A stretch of 64,000 nucleotides of DNA from Motiliproteus coralliicola (GTDB taxonomy: Bacteria; Pseudomonadota; Gammaproteobacteria; Pseudomonadales; Balneatricaceae): contig NZ_QQOH01000001.1 of NCBI RefSeq assembly GCF_003345655.1, positions 62,001 to 126,000 on the forward strand, read 5' to 3'. The position numbers and the translations under genes were made by a program. Below, one piece after another: positions 40,516 through 49,847 of this stretch. How positions within the stretch are numbered: position 1 is the first letter of the stretch; each line of letters starts with the position of its first letter. The notes under the pieces are model-generated. The model was not told the origin of the DNA. It ran no database searches and was given only the letters and a program-made list of their open reading frames with translations.

Positions 40516-42795
40516 ATGCCCAGCCTTGCCCGGATGCAGCGGATTGTTCAGGACGTCAATACGGCCGCTTCCCTCGACGAAAAACTGCGGATGATCTCGT
40601 CCCAGGTCAAAGAGGTGATGGAGGTCGATGTCTGTAGTATCTATCTGTTCGACACCGACCAATCCGAGCTGGTGTTGATGCATACGCTGGGGCTTGATTC
40701 CTCCTGCGTTGGTACCATCCGGATGCCGCTGGGTGACGGCTTGGTGGGGAAGGTCGGCGAGGAGCAGCAGCTGCTCAATATCGAGGATGCCCCCAAGCAC
40801 CCACAGTTTCACTATTTTCCCCAGGCCCAGGAGGAGGCGTTCCATGCTTTTCTGGGCGCGCCGGTTATTCACTATCGCAAACTGGTCGGCGTGCTGGTGG
40901 TTCAACAGAAGGCAACCCGTCGCTTCAACGACGAAGATGAAGCCTTTCTGGTCACCATCGCGGCTCACCTGTCCGGAACCCTCAAAGACGCTATCAACAG
41001 CGGTAAGATCGCCGAGCTGATCAAAACCAGCAAGAAAAGCAATAGCTTCGTCAACGGTATTATTGGTGCCACCGGTATTGGCATCGGTCGCCTGGTGGCC
41101 GCTGGCAGTACCCTGAGCTTCAAGGATGTCGAGGATGTCTGTGCACTGGATCCGGTTGCCGAATTAGAGCGTTTTGAGCATGCGGTCAAGCTGGTGCACG
41201 AAGAGCTGGATAAGGGCCATGAGCAGATGGCTGGTACCCCCGGCGATGTGCAGGCCATTTTCGATGCCTACCGGTTGATCTTGGATTCGCCCGATCTACA
41301 GGATGCGATCCGACAGCGAATCAGCGATGGCGCCGATTCGGCGGCGGCGCTGAAGGTGGTGATCGAAGAGCACGCCGCGATCTTCGAGGCGATGGAAGAT
41401 CCCTATTTCAAAGCCCGTAGTGAGGATATTCGAAGTATTGGTCTGCGGTTATTGAAGTATCTGGTCGAGCCGGAAGTCCAGACCGTCAGCTATGATCGGC
41501 CGATTCTGCTGGTCGGTAATGTGGTCGGCGTGTCCGATATCGCCGAGGTGCCCCGCGACAAACTGGTGGGAATCATCTGTCAGCAGGGCTCGGCGTTATC
41601 CCATACCGCCATTCTGGCCAGTGCCCTGGGCATACCGGCGGTGATGGGGGTGGGGGAGTTGCCGCTTCGGCGTCTGACCGGTAAGTCCGCCATCGTCGAC
41701 GGCTATCAGGGGCGGGTGCATTTTCAGCCGTCCTCGGCGCTGCGTGCTGAATTCACCCGCCTGGCTCGACGAGACAATGAATTTGACCGCTCGCTGGAAA
41801 AACTGAAGGAGTTGCCGGCTGAAACCCTGGACCAGCATCGGGTAACGCTGATGGTGAACACCGGGCTGCTATCGGATATCTCGCCGGGGTTGGAGAAGGG
41901 GGCCGAAGGTGTCGGACTCTACCGCACCGAAATTCCGTTCATCATCCATGAGAGCTTCCCCACCGAAGAGGAGCAGTTTCGCATCTACCGTAAGGTGCTG
42001 AAAGAGTTTCACCCTCGACCGGTAACGATGCGGACTCTGGATATCGGTGGTGATAAGCCGCTGCCGTACTTCCCGGTGGAAGAGGACAATCCTTACCTGG
42101 GCTGGCGTGGTATCCGTTTTACCCTCGATCATCCGGAAATTTTCCTGGGTCAGATTCGGGCGATGCTGCGGGCCAACGAGGGGCTGGGCAACCTGAAGAT
42201 GCTGCTGCCGATGGTCAGTTCGGTGGATGAGGTAGATAGCTTCTTTGAGCTGTTGCGTAAGGCGTTCAAGAGTTTGCAGTCCGAAGGGGTGGTGGTCGAG
42301 AAGCCACCGGTGGGGATCATGGTCGAAGTGCCTTCAACCCTGTTCCTGCTTGACTACATGGCCTGGCGACTGGATTTCATCTCCATCGGTACCAATGACC
42401 TGACCCAGTATCTGTTGGCGGTGGATCGCAATAATCAGAGTGTCGCCAACCTGTTCTCCCGCTTACATCCAAGCGTGGTTCGGGCGTTGAATTATGTCTC
42501 CGAACAAGCCTATAAGCATGGTCTGGATGTCAGTCTGTGCGGTGAGCTGGCTGCCGATCCGGCTGCGGTGCTGTTGTTGATGGGGATGGGGGTGAAGTCG
42601 TTCAGTATGAACGCCCACAGCCTGCCGCGAATCAAGCATGTGATCCGCTCGGTCAGTCATGAACAGGCAGTCGGGCTGGTGGAAAATGCCCTGCGGATGC
42701 AGAGTGAAACCGAAATCCGTCAGATGCTGAACCGGACGTTGGAAAATGCTGGTTTGGAGGCCCATCTGCCGCGTTCTAACCCGGTTAGAACCTGA
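40516..42795 (+). CDS. ptsP: Phosphoenolpyruvate-protein phosphotransferase EI-Ntr
   Basis: First enzyme of the nitrogen-related PTS, passing phosphate from PEP to NPr and EIIA-Ntr. Start at ATG 40516 gives 759 residues, the Pseudomonas length, and is preceded by AGGAG with 7-base spacing; longer frames to 40423 add non-conserved residues. An N-terminal GAF domain (about 5-160) probably senses glutamine or 2-oxoglutarate. The EI region shows GIGIGRLV, the phosphorylated His363 in GSALSHTAILASALG, the PEP site in GVGLYRTE and RTLDIGGDKPLPYF, and the catalytic cysteine in SLCGELAAD. Terminated by the hairpin at 42838. Confidence 0.96.
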   Translation: MPSLARMQRIVQDVNTAASLDEKLRMISSQVKEVMEVDVCSIYLFDTDQSELVLMHTLGLDSSCVGTIRMPLGDGLVGKVGEEQQLLNIEDAPKHPQFHYFPQAQEEAFHAFLGAPVIHYRKLVGVLVVQQKATRRFNDEDEAFLVTIAAHLSGTLKDAINSGKIAELIKTSKKSNSFVNGIIGATGIGIGRLVAAGSTLSFKDVEDVCALDPVAELERFEHAVKLVHEELDKGHEQMAGTPGDVQAIFDAYRLILDSPDLQDAIRQRISDGADSAAALKVVIEEHAAIFEAMEDPYFKARSEDIRSIGLRLLKYLVEPEVQTVSYDRPILLVGNVVGVSDIAEVPRDKLVGIICQQGSALSHTAILASALGIPAVMGVGELPLRRLTGKSAIVDGYQGRVHFQPSSALRAEFTRLARRDNEFDRSLEKLKELPAETLDQHRVTLMVNTGLLSDISPGLEKGAEGVGLYRTEIPFIIHESFPTEEEQFRIYRKVLKEFHPRPVTMRTLDIGGDKPLPYFPVEEDNPYLGWRGIRFTLDHPEIFLGQIRAMLRANEGLGNLKMLLPMVSSVDEVDSFFELLRKAFKSLQSEGVVVEKPPVGIMVEVPSTLFLLDYMAWRLDFISIGTNDLTQYLLAVDRNNQSVANLFSRLHPSVVRALNYVSEQAYKHGLDVSLCGELAADPAAVLLLMGMGVKSFSMNAHSLPRIKHVIRSVSHEQAVGLVENALRMQSETEIRQMLNRTLENAGLEAHLPRSNPVRT

Positions 42796-42837
42796 ACCAA
42801 CCGATAAGTTTTGCTCTGCTCGGTCGGAGTGACAACA

Positions 42838-42868
42838 AAAAAAAGGCGCATAGATATGCGCCTTTTTT
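42838..42868. terminator. Bidirectional terminator between ptsP and ald
   Basis: Six-base stem GGCGCA/TGCGCC with a TAGATA loop, flanked by seven A on the left and six T on the right, so it can stop transcription from both convergent genes. Confidence 0.92.
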
Positions 42869-42889
42869 ATTACCAGCAAGGATTGCTGA

Positions 42890-44005
42890 TTACTCTTGCA
42901 GAGCCTGCTCGGCCGGAACGTAGTCGTAACCCAGCACATCGGCGACGGCCTTGTAGGTCACCATGCCTTTGTGAACGTTTAGACCGTTCAGCAGGTGCTT
43001 GTCGCTCAGCAGAGCCTGCTTGGGGTTCTCAGCCAGGGCCAGCGCGTACGGCAGAGTAGCGTTGTTCAGGGCCATGGTAGAGGTACGAGCTACGCCGCCA
43101 GGCATGTTGGCTACACAGTAGTGAACCACGTCGTCAACCACGTAGGTCGGCTCCTGGTGAGTGGTAGCCTTGGAGGTTTCGAAGCAACCGCCTTGGTCGA
43201 TAGCAACGTCAACAACAACGGCGCCTTTCTTCATGCGGCTGATGATGTCGCGAGTCAACAGCTTAGGAGCTGCTGCGCCCGGGATCAGAACCGCACCGAT
43301 GACCAGGTCTGCTTCCAGCGCGTACTCTTCGATCGCATTGCCGGTGGAGTAAACGCACTTGGCGCGACCTTCGTAGTCGGCATCCAGTTGACGCAGACGG
43401 GGCAGGGAGCGGTCAAGGATCGTGACGTCAGCGCCCATACCAACAGCCATCGCGGCTGCGTTGTCACCAACAACACCACCACCGATAACCAGTACTTTAG
43501 CCGGAGCAACACCCGGTACGCCGCCCAGCAGGACGCCGCGGCCGCCTTCGGCCTTCTCCAGGTGGTGAGCACCTGCTTGGATAGACATACGGCCGGCAAC
43601 TTCGGACATCGGTGCCAGCAGCGGCAGGCCGCCACGCTCGTCGGTTACAGTCTCGTAAGCAACGCAGGTTGCGCCGGACTTAACCAGCAGCTCGGTCTGC
43701 TTGGGGTCTGGAGCCAGGTGCAGGTATGTGTACAGCAGCTGGCCTTCACGCAGCATTTCGCACTCTTGCGGCTGGGGCTCTTTAACCTTAACGATCATCT
43801 CAGCGCGCTCGAATACCTCGGCAGCGGTTTCAATGATCTCGGCACCTGCAGCTACGTACTCCTCGTTGGAGAAATCGATGCCAGCGCCAGCGTTGGTTTC
43901 AACAATGACCTGATGGCCACGGTTGATCAGCTCCTGTACAGAAGCCGGAGTCAGGCCAACACGGTATTCGTGGTTTTTTATTTCTTTAGGTACACCGATC
44001 AGCAT
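42890..44005 (-). CDS. ald: Alanine dehydrogenase
   Basis: NAD-dependent oxidative deamination of L-alanine to pyruvate and ammonia, or the reverse. The 371-residue length is canonical. [19 protein letters not shown] at the N-terminus, the active-site region YTYLHLAPD and the Rossmann motif [26 protein letters not shown] are clear. The codons are strongly biased, suggesting high expression. No Lrp-type regulator is next to it, though these often control ald in other bacteria. Confidence 0.95.
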   Translation of the reverse strand: MLIGVPKEIKNHEYRVGLTPASVQELINRGHQVIVETNAGAGIDFSNEEYVAAGAEIIETAAEVFERAEMIVKVKEPQPQECEMLREGQLLYTYLHLAPDPKQTELLVKSGATCVAYETVTDERGGLPLLAPMSEVAGRMSIQAGAHHLEKAEGGRGVLLGGVPGVAPAKVLVIGGGVVGDNAAAMAVGMGADVTILDRSLPRLRQLDADYEGRAKCVYSTGNAIEEYALEADLVIGAVLIPGAAAPKLLTRDIISRMKKGAVVVDVAIDQGGCFETSKATTHQEPTYVVDDVVHYCVANMPGGVARTSTMALNNATLPYALALAENPKQALLSDKHLLNGLNVHKGMVTYKAVADVLGYDYVPAEQALQE

Positions 44006-44201
44006 GTTGTTTATCCTCTGATTTGTCTTGCGTTGTTATGTTGCGTGATCAGGAGAAATTCTAGGATAAAAGCCTCGATAGATAGTCTCGAAGTTTTGTT
44101 TTTTTCGATAAAAAATACTGTTTTATTGCTATTAAGCCAGTTGTAAAAATTGGTGCGCCGCAGAAATGGCAATAATATGATCTGCATTTAGGATGCTTTT
44201 T

Positions 44202-44232
44202 TGGGGCCACTTTTTGACCCGAAATGGGGCCA
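44202..44232 (+). repeat. Direct repeat TGGGGCCA
   Basis: The octamer TGGGGCCA occurs at 44202-44209 and again at 44225-44232, starts 23 bases apart, about two helical turns. Such spacing is typical of paired regulator sites, but no known motif matches. Confidence 0.45.
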
Positions 44233-44280
44233 GCATGGCTTGTCGATATCCCTTAGAAATAAGGGCGCTAGCGTTTTTAT

Positions 44281-44296
44281 CTGTATATGTATACAG
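44281..44296. promoter_or_regulatory. LexA (SOS) box of dinB
   Basis: CTGTATATGTATACAG fits the LexA consensus CTG-N10-CAG with a nearly perfect palindrome (TATATGTATA inside). It is centred about 52 bases before the dinB start, so dinB is very probably repressed by LexA and induced by DNA damage. Confidence 0.92.
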
Positions 44297-44339
44297 TATC
44301 TAGTGTTTGCTATTTCCCAGTTTTAGGTGCGTTTGCGCT

Positions 44340-45413
44340 ATGCAACGAAAAATCATTCATGCCGATTGCGACTGTTTCTTTGCCGCGGTTGAGATGCGTG
44401 ATGATCCCTCGCTGCGGGATATTCCTTTTGCCATCGGTGGGGATCCTGGTCGGCGAGGAGTGATTTCAACCTGCAACTATCCGGCTCGAGAATTTGGTAT
44501 CCATTCGGCGATGGCATCGGGATTGGCGGTGAAGCGCTGTCCTCAGCTACGGATCTTGCCGGGCAATATGGATAAATACCGCGAGGCATCGGCGCAGATC
44601 GATAAGATCTTTCGTCAATACACCGATCTGGTGGAGCCGTTATCACTCGATGAAGCCTTTCTGGATGTTAGCCACAGTGAACAGTGCCATGGCAGCGCAA
44701 CTCGCATGGCGGAGCAGATTAGACGACAGGTCGCTCAGGAGGTAGGGATCACCATCTCTGCCGGTGTTGCACCGAATAAGTTTCTCGCCAAGGTAGCCAG
44801 TGATTGGCAAAAACCGGACGGGTTGACGGTCATAAGACCCGAACAGGTCGATGATTTTGTTCGTCAGTTGCCGGTGAAGAAGATACCCGGGGTCGGGCCG
44901 GTGACCGCCGCTAAGCTTGCCGAAAAAGGGGTCAGTCGGTGTGAAGAGCTGCAACGCTATTCGCTTGAGGAGCTGCAGGAATGGATGGGGCGGATGGGTG
45001 AGCGGCTTTATCAACGCTGCCGTGGGATCGACCACCGCGAAGTTCAGCCGGTTCGAGAACGCAAGAGTCTCAGTGTTGAGCATACCTTCGCCACCGACCT
45101 ACCCGATCTTGATGCCTGCCATGAACCGTTGGTGGAGCTGTTTAAAAAGCTGCAGCTACGGCTTGCGCGTAAAGGTGAAAACAAACCGATTGCCGGGGTG
45201 TTGCTGAAGCTGAAGTTCGATGACTTCTCCAGTACCACGGTAGAAACCCGTATCGATAGCTGCGGTTATGATCGGATCCATCTGGCCCTTTATCGTCCTT
45301 TGTTAAGCCAGGGATTTGAGCGTGGTCGACGTCCAGTGCGGCTATTGGGTGTCGGTGTTCGCTTTACCGACGATCTCCCGGTTGCTGCCACGCAGCTGGC
45401 ACTGCCCTTTTAA
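44340..45413 (+). CDS. dinB: DNA polymerase IV
   Basis: Error-prone Y-family polymerase for translesion synthesis. The catalytic residues lie in HADCDCFFAAVEMR (first Asp), YSRE-like PLSLDEAFLD (Asp-Glu) and the helix-hairpin-helix KKIPGVGPVTAAKLAEKG. ATG 44340 gives 357 residues; an upstream in-frame extension to 44307 is not needed. The C-terminal little-finger domain ends in LALPF, a beta-clamp binding motif of the QLxLF type. The LexA box upstream explains damage control. Confidence 0.96.
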   Translation: MQRKIIHADCDCFFAAVEMRDDPSLRDIPFAIGGDPGRRGVISTCNYPAREFGIHSAMASGLAVKRCPQLRILPGNMDKYREASAQIDKIFRQYTDLVEPLSLDEAFLDVSHSEQCHGSATRMAEQIRRQVAQEVGITISAGVAPNKFLAKVASDWQKPDGLTVIRPEQVDDFVRQLPVKKIPGVGPVTAAKLAEKGVSRCEELQRYSLEELQEWMGRMGERLYQRCRGIDHREVQPVRERKSLSVEHTFATDLPDLDACHEPLVELFKKLQLRLARKGENKPIAGVLLKLKFDDFSSTTVETRIDSCGYDRIHLALYRPLLSQGFERGRRPVRLLGVGVRFTDDLPVAATQLALPF

Positions 45414-45532
45414 ACCGGATCTAATCTGACCGGGCTGTCGGGGTTTGATGTCTTGCGGTCTTTTGCTACTGCTACCCTGTGTTATGTTTGCTACAACCAT
45501 CGCCGGTCGGCCGGCAGCAAAGGAGGGCGAGT

Positions 45533-46408
45533 ATGCGTACCGAGAGTTTTCTGTCACTGAATCCGCAGGGCTTCCACCGGGTGGTCTATCACGAGTGGGG
45601 AGCGGTCGAAAATCAGCGGGTGTTGGTCTGTGTGCACGGACTGGCCCGTAACAGTCGGGATTTTGATGAGCTGGCACTGGCGCTGTCGAGGGATTTTCGG
45701 GTGGTTTGCCCGGATATTGTCGGCCGTGGCCAGAGCGATTGGTTGCCATCCGGCAGCCCCTACGAATTGGGGCAGTACATTAATGATATGGTGGCGTTGC
45801 TGGCTCGGCTTAAGGTTGAGCGGGTAGACTGGCTCGGTACCTCCATGGGTGGGCTGATCGGCATGTTGATGGCGGCAATGCCAAACTCACCGATACAGCG
45901 GTTGGTGCTCAACGATATCGGCCCTTTTATCAGTCAGGCCTGTCTACAGCGAATCGGAGACTATGTCGGCCTGGATCAGCGCTTTGGCTCGCTGGAAGCG
46001 GTTGAGAATTATCTGCGTGACATCTATGCCGATTTCGGCCAGCTTGAGGATCGGCAATGGCAGCATCTGGCTCAGCACAGTGCCCGTCAGTGTGTTGAAC
46101 AGGGCGCTGAAGAGGGAACCGAGCAGTGGGCATTGCACTACGACCCGGTGATCGGCGACTACAGCCGCCAGGCAGCAGGCGAGGATGTCGACCTCTGGGC
46201 CTTGTGGCAGCAGATCCAATGCCGTCAGCTGTTGATCTGGGGCGAGCGCTCCGACGTGCTGGAGCGTCAGACCGTGGAGCGTATGCAGCAGAACCCGGCG
46301 CTGAGCCTGTTGAGTTACCCCCAGTTGGGGCATGCTCCATCTTTGATGGAGACTGGCCAGATTCAGTCGGTGATCGATTGGTTCCGCAACCACCCGGCGG
46401 AGAGCTGA
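45533..46408 (+). CDS. Alpha/beta hydrolase
   Basis: 291-residue alpha/beta hydrolase-fold enzyme, substrate unknown. Oxyanion HGLARNSRDFD, nucleophile Ser in GTSMGGLIG, probable acid in WGERSDVL and catalytic His in QLGHAPSL. The start ATG 45533 has an excellent AGGAGGG ribosome site; an upstream frame extension to 45479 is discarded. No signal peptide. Ahead of a kinase gene in the same direction, ~50 bases apart. Confidence 0.88.
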   Translation: MRTESFLSLNPQGFHRVVYHEWGAVENQRVLVCVHGLARNSRDFDELALALSRDFRVVCPDIVGRGQSDWLPSGSPYELGQYINDMVALLARLKVERVDWLGTSMGGLIGMLMAAMPNSPIQRLVLNDIGPFISQACLQRIGDYVGLDQRFGSLEAVENYLRDIYADFGQLEDRQWQHLAQHSARQCVEQGAEEGTEQWALHYDPVIGDYSRQAAGEDVDLWALWQQIQCRQLLIWGERSDVLERQTVERMQQNPALSLLSYPQLGHAPSLMETGQIQSVIDWFRNHPAES

Positions 46409-46457
46409 ACCCATCGTTGTAACAATGAAAACCTGTTAACTATCTTCGGAGTGTGAA

Positions 46458-47450
46458 GTGACCCTGTTGACCCGTTGGCCTGAAGATCAGCTGTTTCGAG
46501 ACCCTGCGGACCGACGTCGTGCCGTCGAAGCGGTCGAAGCTGAGTTCTCTACCACCCTTAAGAGCCTCAAGGTTGATATTGGCCTGGTTGAGATGCTTGA
46601 GCGCATCTACGTTCCATTGGCTGCCTGGCTGATGGAGATCAAGCGGCGTCGACCGGGGCCGCTGGTGATCGGTATCAACGGGGCCCAGGGCTCGGGTAAG
46701 TCGACTCTGTTCAACCTGCTGGAGGTCACCCTGTCGTCGGGCTTTGGTCAGCGGGTGGTCGGCTTTTCGCTGGACGATATCTACAAAACCCGGGCCGAGC
46801 GTCAGCGTTTGGCTGCGGAGGTTCACCCGCTGCTGGCCACCCGAGGGGTTCCGGGTACCCATGATGTTCGACTGGGGATTGAGCTGATCGAGCAGCTGCG
46901 TCTGGCCCACGGCGGCAGCGTGGTAAAAATTCCGGTGTTCGATAAGTCGATCGATGACCGCTGCCCGATGTCGGTATGGCAGGAGTGGCTGGGGGCGGTT
47001 GACGTGGTGGTGCTGGACGGCTGGTGCCTTGGTGCGGAAGCCCAGAGTGATGAGGATCTGCGTGAGCCGGTCAACGAGCTTGAAGCGAAGGAGGATCCGA
47101 ACGCGATCTGGCGGACCTACGTCAATGACCAGTTGAAAGGGCCCTATCAGGAGCTATTCGGAATGCTGGACCTGCTGGTGATGCTAAAGGTTCCAAGTAT
47201 GGCGCAGGTGTTCGAGTGGCGAACGCTGCAGGAGAAAAAACTGGCCGAACGGATACGGCATCTGCATGAAGCGGGGCAGCCCGATGGTTTACGGATCATG
47301 AGTGAAGCTGAAATTCGCCGCTTTATCATGCATTACGAGCGTTTGACCCGGTTGATGTTGGATCAGATGCCGGACCAGGCTGATGTCACTCTGTTTTTGA
47401 ATGAGAATCACGCCTGCGATCAGATCCGGGTCAACAAGCCGATTCGCTAG
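46458..47450 (+). CDS. D-glycerate 3-kinase-like P-loop kinase
   Basis: 330-residue kinase of the plant-type glycerate kinase group (GLYK family). The Walker A is GAQGSGKST (residues 75-83), followed by SLDDIYKTRAERQ, ATRGVPGTHDVRL and VVLDGWCLG, which are family landmarks. The predicted reaction is phosphorylation of D-glycerate to 3-phosphoglycerate. GTG 46458 is preceded by GGAG with 6-base spacing. The preceding hydrolase gene lies ~50 bases upstream, so the two may form an operon. Confidence 0.8.
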   Translation: MTLLTRWPEDQLFRDPADRRRAVEAVEAEFSTTLKSLKVDIGLVEMLERIYVPLAAWLMEIKRRRPGPLVIGINGAQGSGKSTLFNLLEVTLSSGFGQRVVGFSLDDIYKTRAERQRLAAEVHPLLATRGVPGTHDVRLGIELIEQLRLAHGGSVVKIPVFDKSIDDRCPMSVWQEWLGAVDVVVLDGWCLGAEAQSDEDLREPVNELEAKEDPNAIWRTYVNDQLKGPYQELFGMLDLLVMLKVPSMAQVFEWRTLQEKKLAERIRHLHEAGQPDGLRIMSEAEIRRFIMHYERLTRLMLDQMPDQADVTLFLNENHACDQIRVNKPIR

Positions 47451-47475
47451 CGCCTGTTGCTATCGATCTGGTGAA

Positions 47476-48189
47476 CTAGAACGGTATCGGCATCAACGCG
47501 GTGGAAGCAACGCTATGGACCACCGTGTTGATGGTGCGGTTGTTTCGGTCGGCGACCACCTTGGCCATCATGTCCTGGATCAGAATCATCTTGCCAAAAA
47601 GCCGCTCAAAACTCAGATTGGCGATCCCGTTTTGGTAGCCATTGCTTAATAGGTACAGCTCGTTATTCGGGTCTCGGAAGTTGTTCAAACGCCAGTTGAT
47701 GATTTCGAGGTTGCGGGCGCTGTTATACAGCAGCTGATGGTTCAGCTCGTCGAGCAGAAATAGCTCGGTTTTCATGCTGTAGGCGGCGTGCAGCATGCTC
47801 TTCATGCCGACCACTAACGCGAAAACCCTATCCCCGCTAAAGTCAGGATCAAAAGCCAGACGCAGGGCTTGATTGCCGACGCGATTGCCCAGTTCGGCGA
47901 ACCGGTAGTTTGGCTGTTGCTCCGGAGGAGGAAGTTGTAGCTGCCGTAGCCGCGATTCGATCGAATGCTTGGGGTTTTTGCGCAATTCGCGGGGGTTGCG
48001 TTTGTACAGTTTGATCAACAGTTGGCGGTTGAGTTGATCGAGCTCTGCAAGATGCAGGTCCACGATCATATCGACATCGCTTTTTGCCAGATTGCGGACA
48101 TTAAAATCGTTGCAGCCAGACAGGAACAAAGTGATCCCGATAAGCAGCAGTGGCGTCAATAGCCTTTGATATAACATCCTGATATGCAT
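47476..48189 (-). CDS. Unrecognised lipoprotein
   Basis: 237-residue lipoprotein: a leader with the lipobox LFLSGC and Cys26, then a mostly helical region. DVDMIVDLHLAELDQLNRQLL and RNPRELRKNPKHS suggest helical pairs. The start at ATG 48189 is chosen because it gives a signal peptide; the frame is open ~38 residues further, which is unlikely. No enzyme motif. It lies convergent to the glycerate kinase. I recognise it only as a conserved gammaproteobacterial type; function unknown. Confidence 0.6.
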   Translation of the reverse strand: MHIRMLYQRLLTPLLLIGITLFLSGCNDFNVRNLAKSDVDMIVDLHLAELDQLNRQLLIKLYKRNPRELRKNPKHSIESRLRQLQLPPPEQQPNYRFAELGNRVGNQALRLAFDPDFSGDRVFALVVGMKSMLHAAYSMKTELFLLDELNHQLLYNSARNLEIINWRLNNFRDPNNELYLLSNGYQNGIANLSFERLFGKMILIQDMMAKVVADRNNRTINTVVHSVASTALMPIPF

Positions 48190-48303
48190 GGCCTGATTGT
48201 AGTCAGGCCAGGGCTTGCATGAAAGCCCCGAGTGCCGCCTTTTGGTGGAACTAAAGGCTGAAGCCAGGCTGCTAAGAAGGGGGTAGCCCGGCTTCAGTGG
48301 CAC

Positions 48304-49035
48304 TTAACTTTCCAGCATCGTCTGCAGTTCGTCGGCGCCGCCGATATGTTCACCGTTGATAAAGACCTGTGGCACGGTCAGTTGACCGGATACCGCCTTC
48401 AGGCCAGCGTGGTTGATGTCACGCCCCAACACGACCTCTTCATAATTCAGGCTCCGTTCTCCCAGCAGCGACTTGGCGCGCAGGCAGTGACCGCAACCAG
48501 GACGGGTGAACAGGATGATGCTGTCCGATTCCTGCTGGTCCGGATTGAGGTATTTCATCATGGTATCGGCGTCAGATACTTCGAAGGGGTCGCCGGGAAC
48601 GTCGCGCTCGATAAACATCTTTTCGATCACGCCGTCGTTGACCAGCATCGAGTAGCGCCAGGAGCGCTTGCCGAAACCGAGGTTGTTCTTGTCCACCAGC
48701 ATGCCCAGTCCGTCGCTGAATTCACCGTTACCATCCGGGAGAACGTCGATGTTGTCGGCCTTCTGGTCGTCCTTCCAGGCATTCATTACGAAGGTATCGT
48801 TGACCGATAGACAGTAGATCGCGTCGACCCCCTGCTCGGCAAACTGACCCGCTAGCTGGTTGTAACGCGGCAGATGGCTGGATGAACAGGTGGGGGTGAA
48901 GGCTCCCGGCAGTGCAAATACGATCACCTTTTTGCCGGCAAACAGATCATCGCTGGTGCGGTCGACCCACTGGTCTTCAACGCGGGTGTGAAAGGTAACC
49001 TGTGGAACTCGTTGTCCTTCGCTATTCTGTAACAT
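48304..49035 (-). CDS. Peroxiredoxin-glutaredoxin fusion (Prx5-Grx)
   Basis: 243-residue hybrid: an N-terminal Prx5-type domain with peroxidatic Cys50 in GAFTPTCSSSHLP, and a C-terminal glutaredoxin (from about residue 172) with Cys181 and Cys184 in GCGHC and the TVPQVFINGEHIGG cis-proline region. It should reduce peroxides using glutathione. The same fusion is known in Haemophilus (PGdx) and Neisseria. The upstream intergenic region holds an OxyR-like palindrome. Confidence 0.93.
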   Translation of the reverse strand: MLQNSEGQRVPQVTFHTRVEDQWVDRTSDDLFAGKKVIVFALPGAFTPTCSSSHLPRYNQLAGQFAEQGVDAIYCLSVNDTFVMNAWKDDQKADNIDVLPDGNGEFSDGLGMLVDKNNLGFGKRSWRYSMLVNDGVIEKMFIERDVPGDPFEVSDADTMMKYLNPDQQESDSIILFTRPGCGHCLRAKSLLGERSLNYEEVVLGRDINHAGLKAVSGQLTVPQVFINGEHIGGADELQTMLES

Positions 49036-49121
49036 GTTGTGTTTCCTGTATTGGTTGCGGTATGGAGACTAGAATAGTTACCTGGTCTTTTTTAATAAAA
49101 TTAAATATATATTTCGTTGCG

Positions 49122-49136
49122 ATAGTCTTTGGCTAT
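49122..49136. promoter_or_regulatory. OxyR-like half-site palindrome
   Basis: ATAG-N7-CTAT at 49122-49136 fits the outer bases of one OxyR half-site; the inner T and A positions do not match, and no second half is visible at the usual spacing. It is 87 bases from the start of the peroxiredoxin gene and 22 bases from that of pdxH. Confidence 0.35.
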
Positions 49137-49158
49137 TGATTGGGTGTGAAGGTTAATT

Positions 49159-49836
49159 ATGAGCAGTATCGATTCGAATCAGGATCTGACCCGGATCAGG
49201 CGCGAGTATCTGGCGGAGAGTTTTGATGAACAGGATCTGCAGGAGCAGCCCCATCAGCAGTTTCATCGCTGGTTCGAGCAGCATCGGCAGCTGGACCCGG
49301 CCAACGCTACGGCGATGGTGCTGGCGACCGCGTCGGAGCAGGGGCTGCCTTCGGCACGCATTGTGCTGTTAAAGCACTTCGATCAGGGCGGCTATTGCTG
49401 GTACACCGATTACCGAAGCTTGAAAGGGCAGCAGTTGGCCGCGAACCCTCAGGCAGAATTATTGTTCTACTGGCCCGAATTGGATCGGCAGGTGCGGATC
49501 TCGGGCCAAGTGGAAAAGTTGGAGCGTGCCAGTGCCGAGCAGTACTTTTCTGAGCGTCCTCGGGGAAGTCAGCTCAGTGCGGCCATCTCCCACCAAAGTC
49601 ATCCGGTCGCTGATCGTCAGCAACTGGAACGGCAGGTGGAATCGCTAGAACGCAAGCTCGATGGTGACGCTGTTTGTTGTCCGCAACAGTGGGGTGGCTA
49701 TCGGTTGGTACCGCAGCGCTACGAATTCTGGCAGGGTCGGGAGAACAGGCTGCATGACCGGTTGGTCTACAGCCTTGATCAGGATATTGAAGGGCAGGAG
49801 CGGGACGCCTGGCGGATTCAACGCCTGGCGCCCTGA
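49159..49836 (+). CDS. pdxH: Pyridoxine/pyridoxamine 5'-phosphate oxidase
   Basis: FMN-dependent oxidation of pyridoxamine- or pyridoxine-phosphate to pyridoxal phosphate. Length (225 residues) and motifs are typical: SARIVLLKHFDQGGYCWYTDY, LDRQVRISGQVEKL and the C-terminal YRLVPQRYEFWQGRENRLHDR. ATG 49159 is preceded by a modest AAGG. PLP from this enzyme serves the aminotransferase near 12.5 kb. Confidence 0.96.
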   Translation: MSSIDSNQDLTRIRREYLAESFDEQDLQEQPHQQFHRWFEQHRQLDPANATAMVLATASEQGLPSARIVLLKHFDQGGYCWYTDYRSLKGQQLAANPQAELLFYWPELDRQVRISGQVEKLERASAEQYFSERPRGSQLSAAISHQSHPVADRQQLERQVESLERKLDGDAVCCPQQWGGYRLVPQRYEFWQGRENRLHDRLVYSLDQDIEGQERDAWRIQRLAP

Positions 49837-49847
49837 GGTCGGAAGGT

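Larger units (their letters stand above)
44006..44339. other. Divergent regulatory region of ald and dinB
   Basis: 334 AT-rich bases hold both promoters. I see the LexA box (44281-44296), a direct repeat (44202-44232), and a small hairpin CCCTTA-GAAA-TAAGGG at 44250-44265 followed by the palindrome CGCTAGCG and five T (44266-44278). No small gene is convincing. Confidence 0.6.

Noticed and set aside
42995-44146. Long open frame opposite ald
   Set aside because: Antisense to a highly conserved dehydrogenase with strong codon bias; composition is that of a shadow frame.
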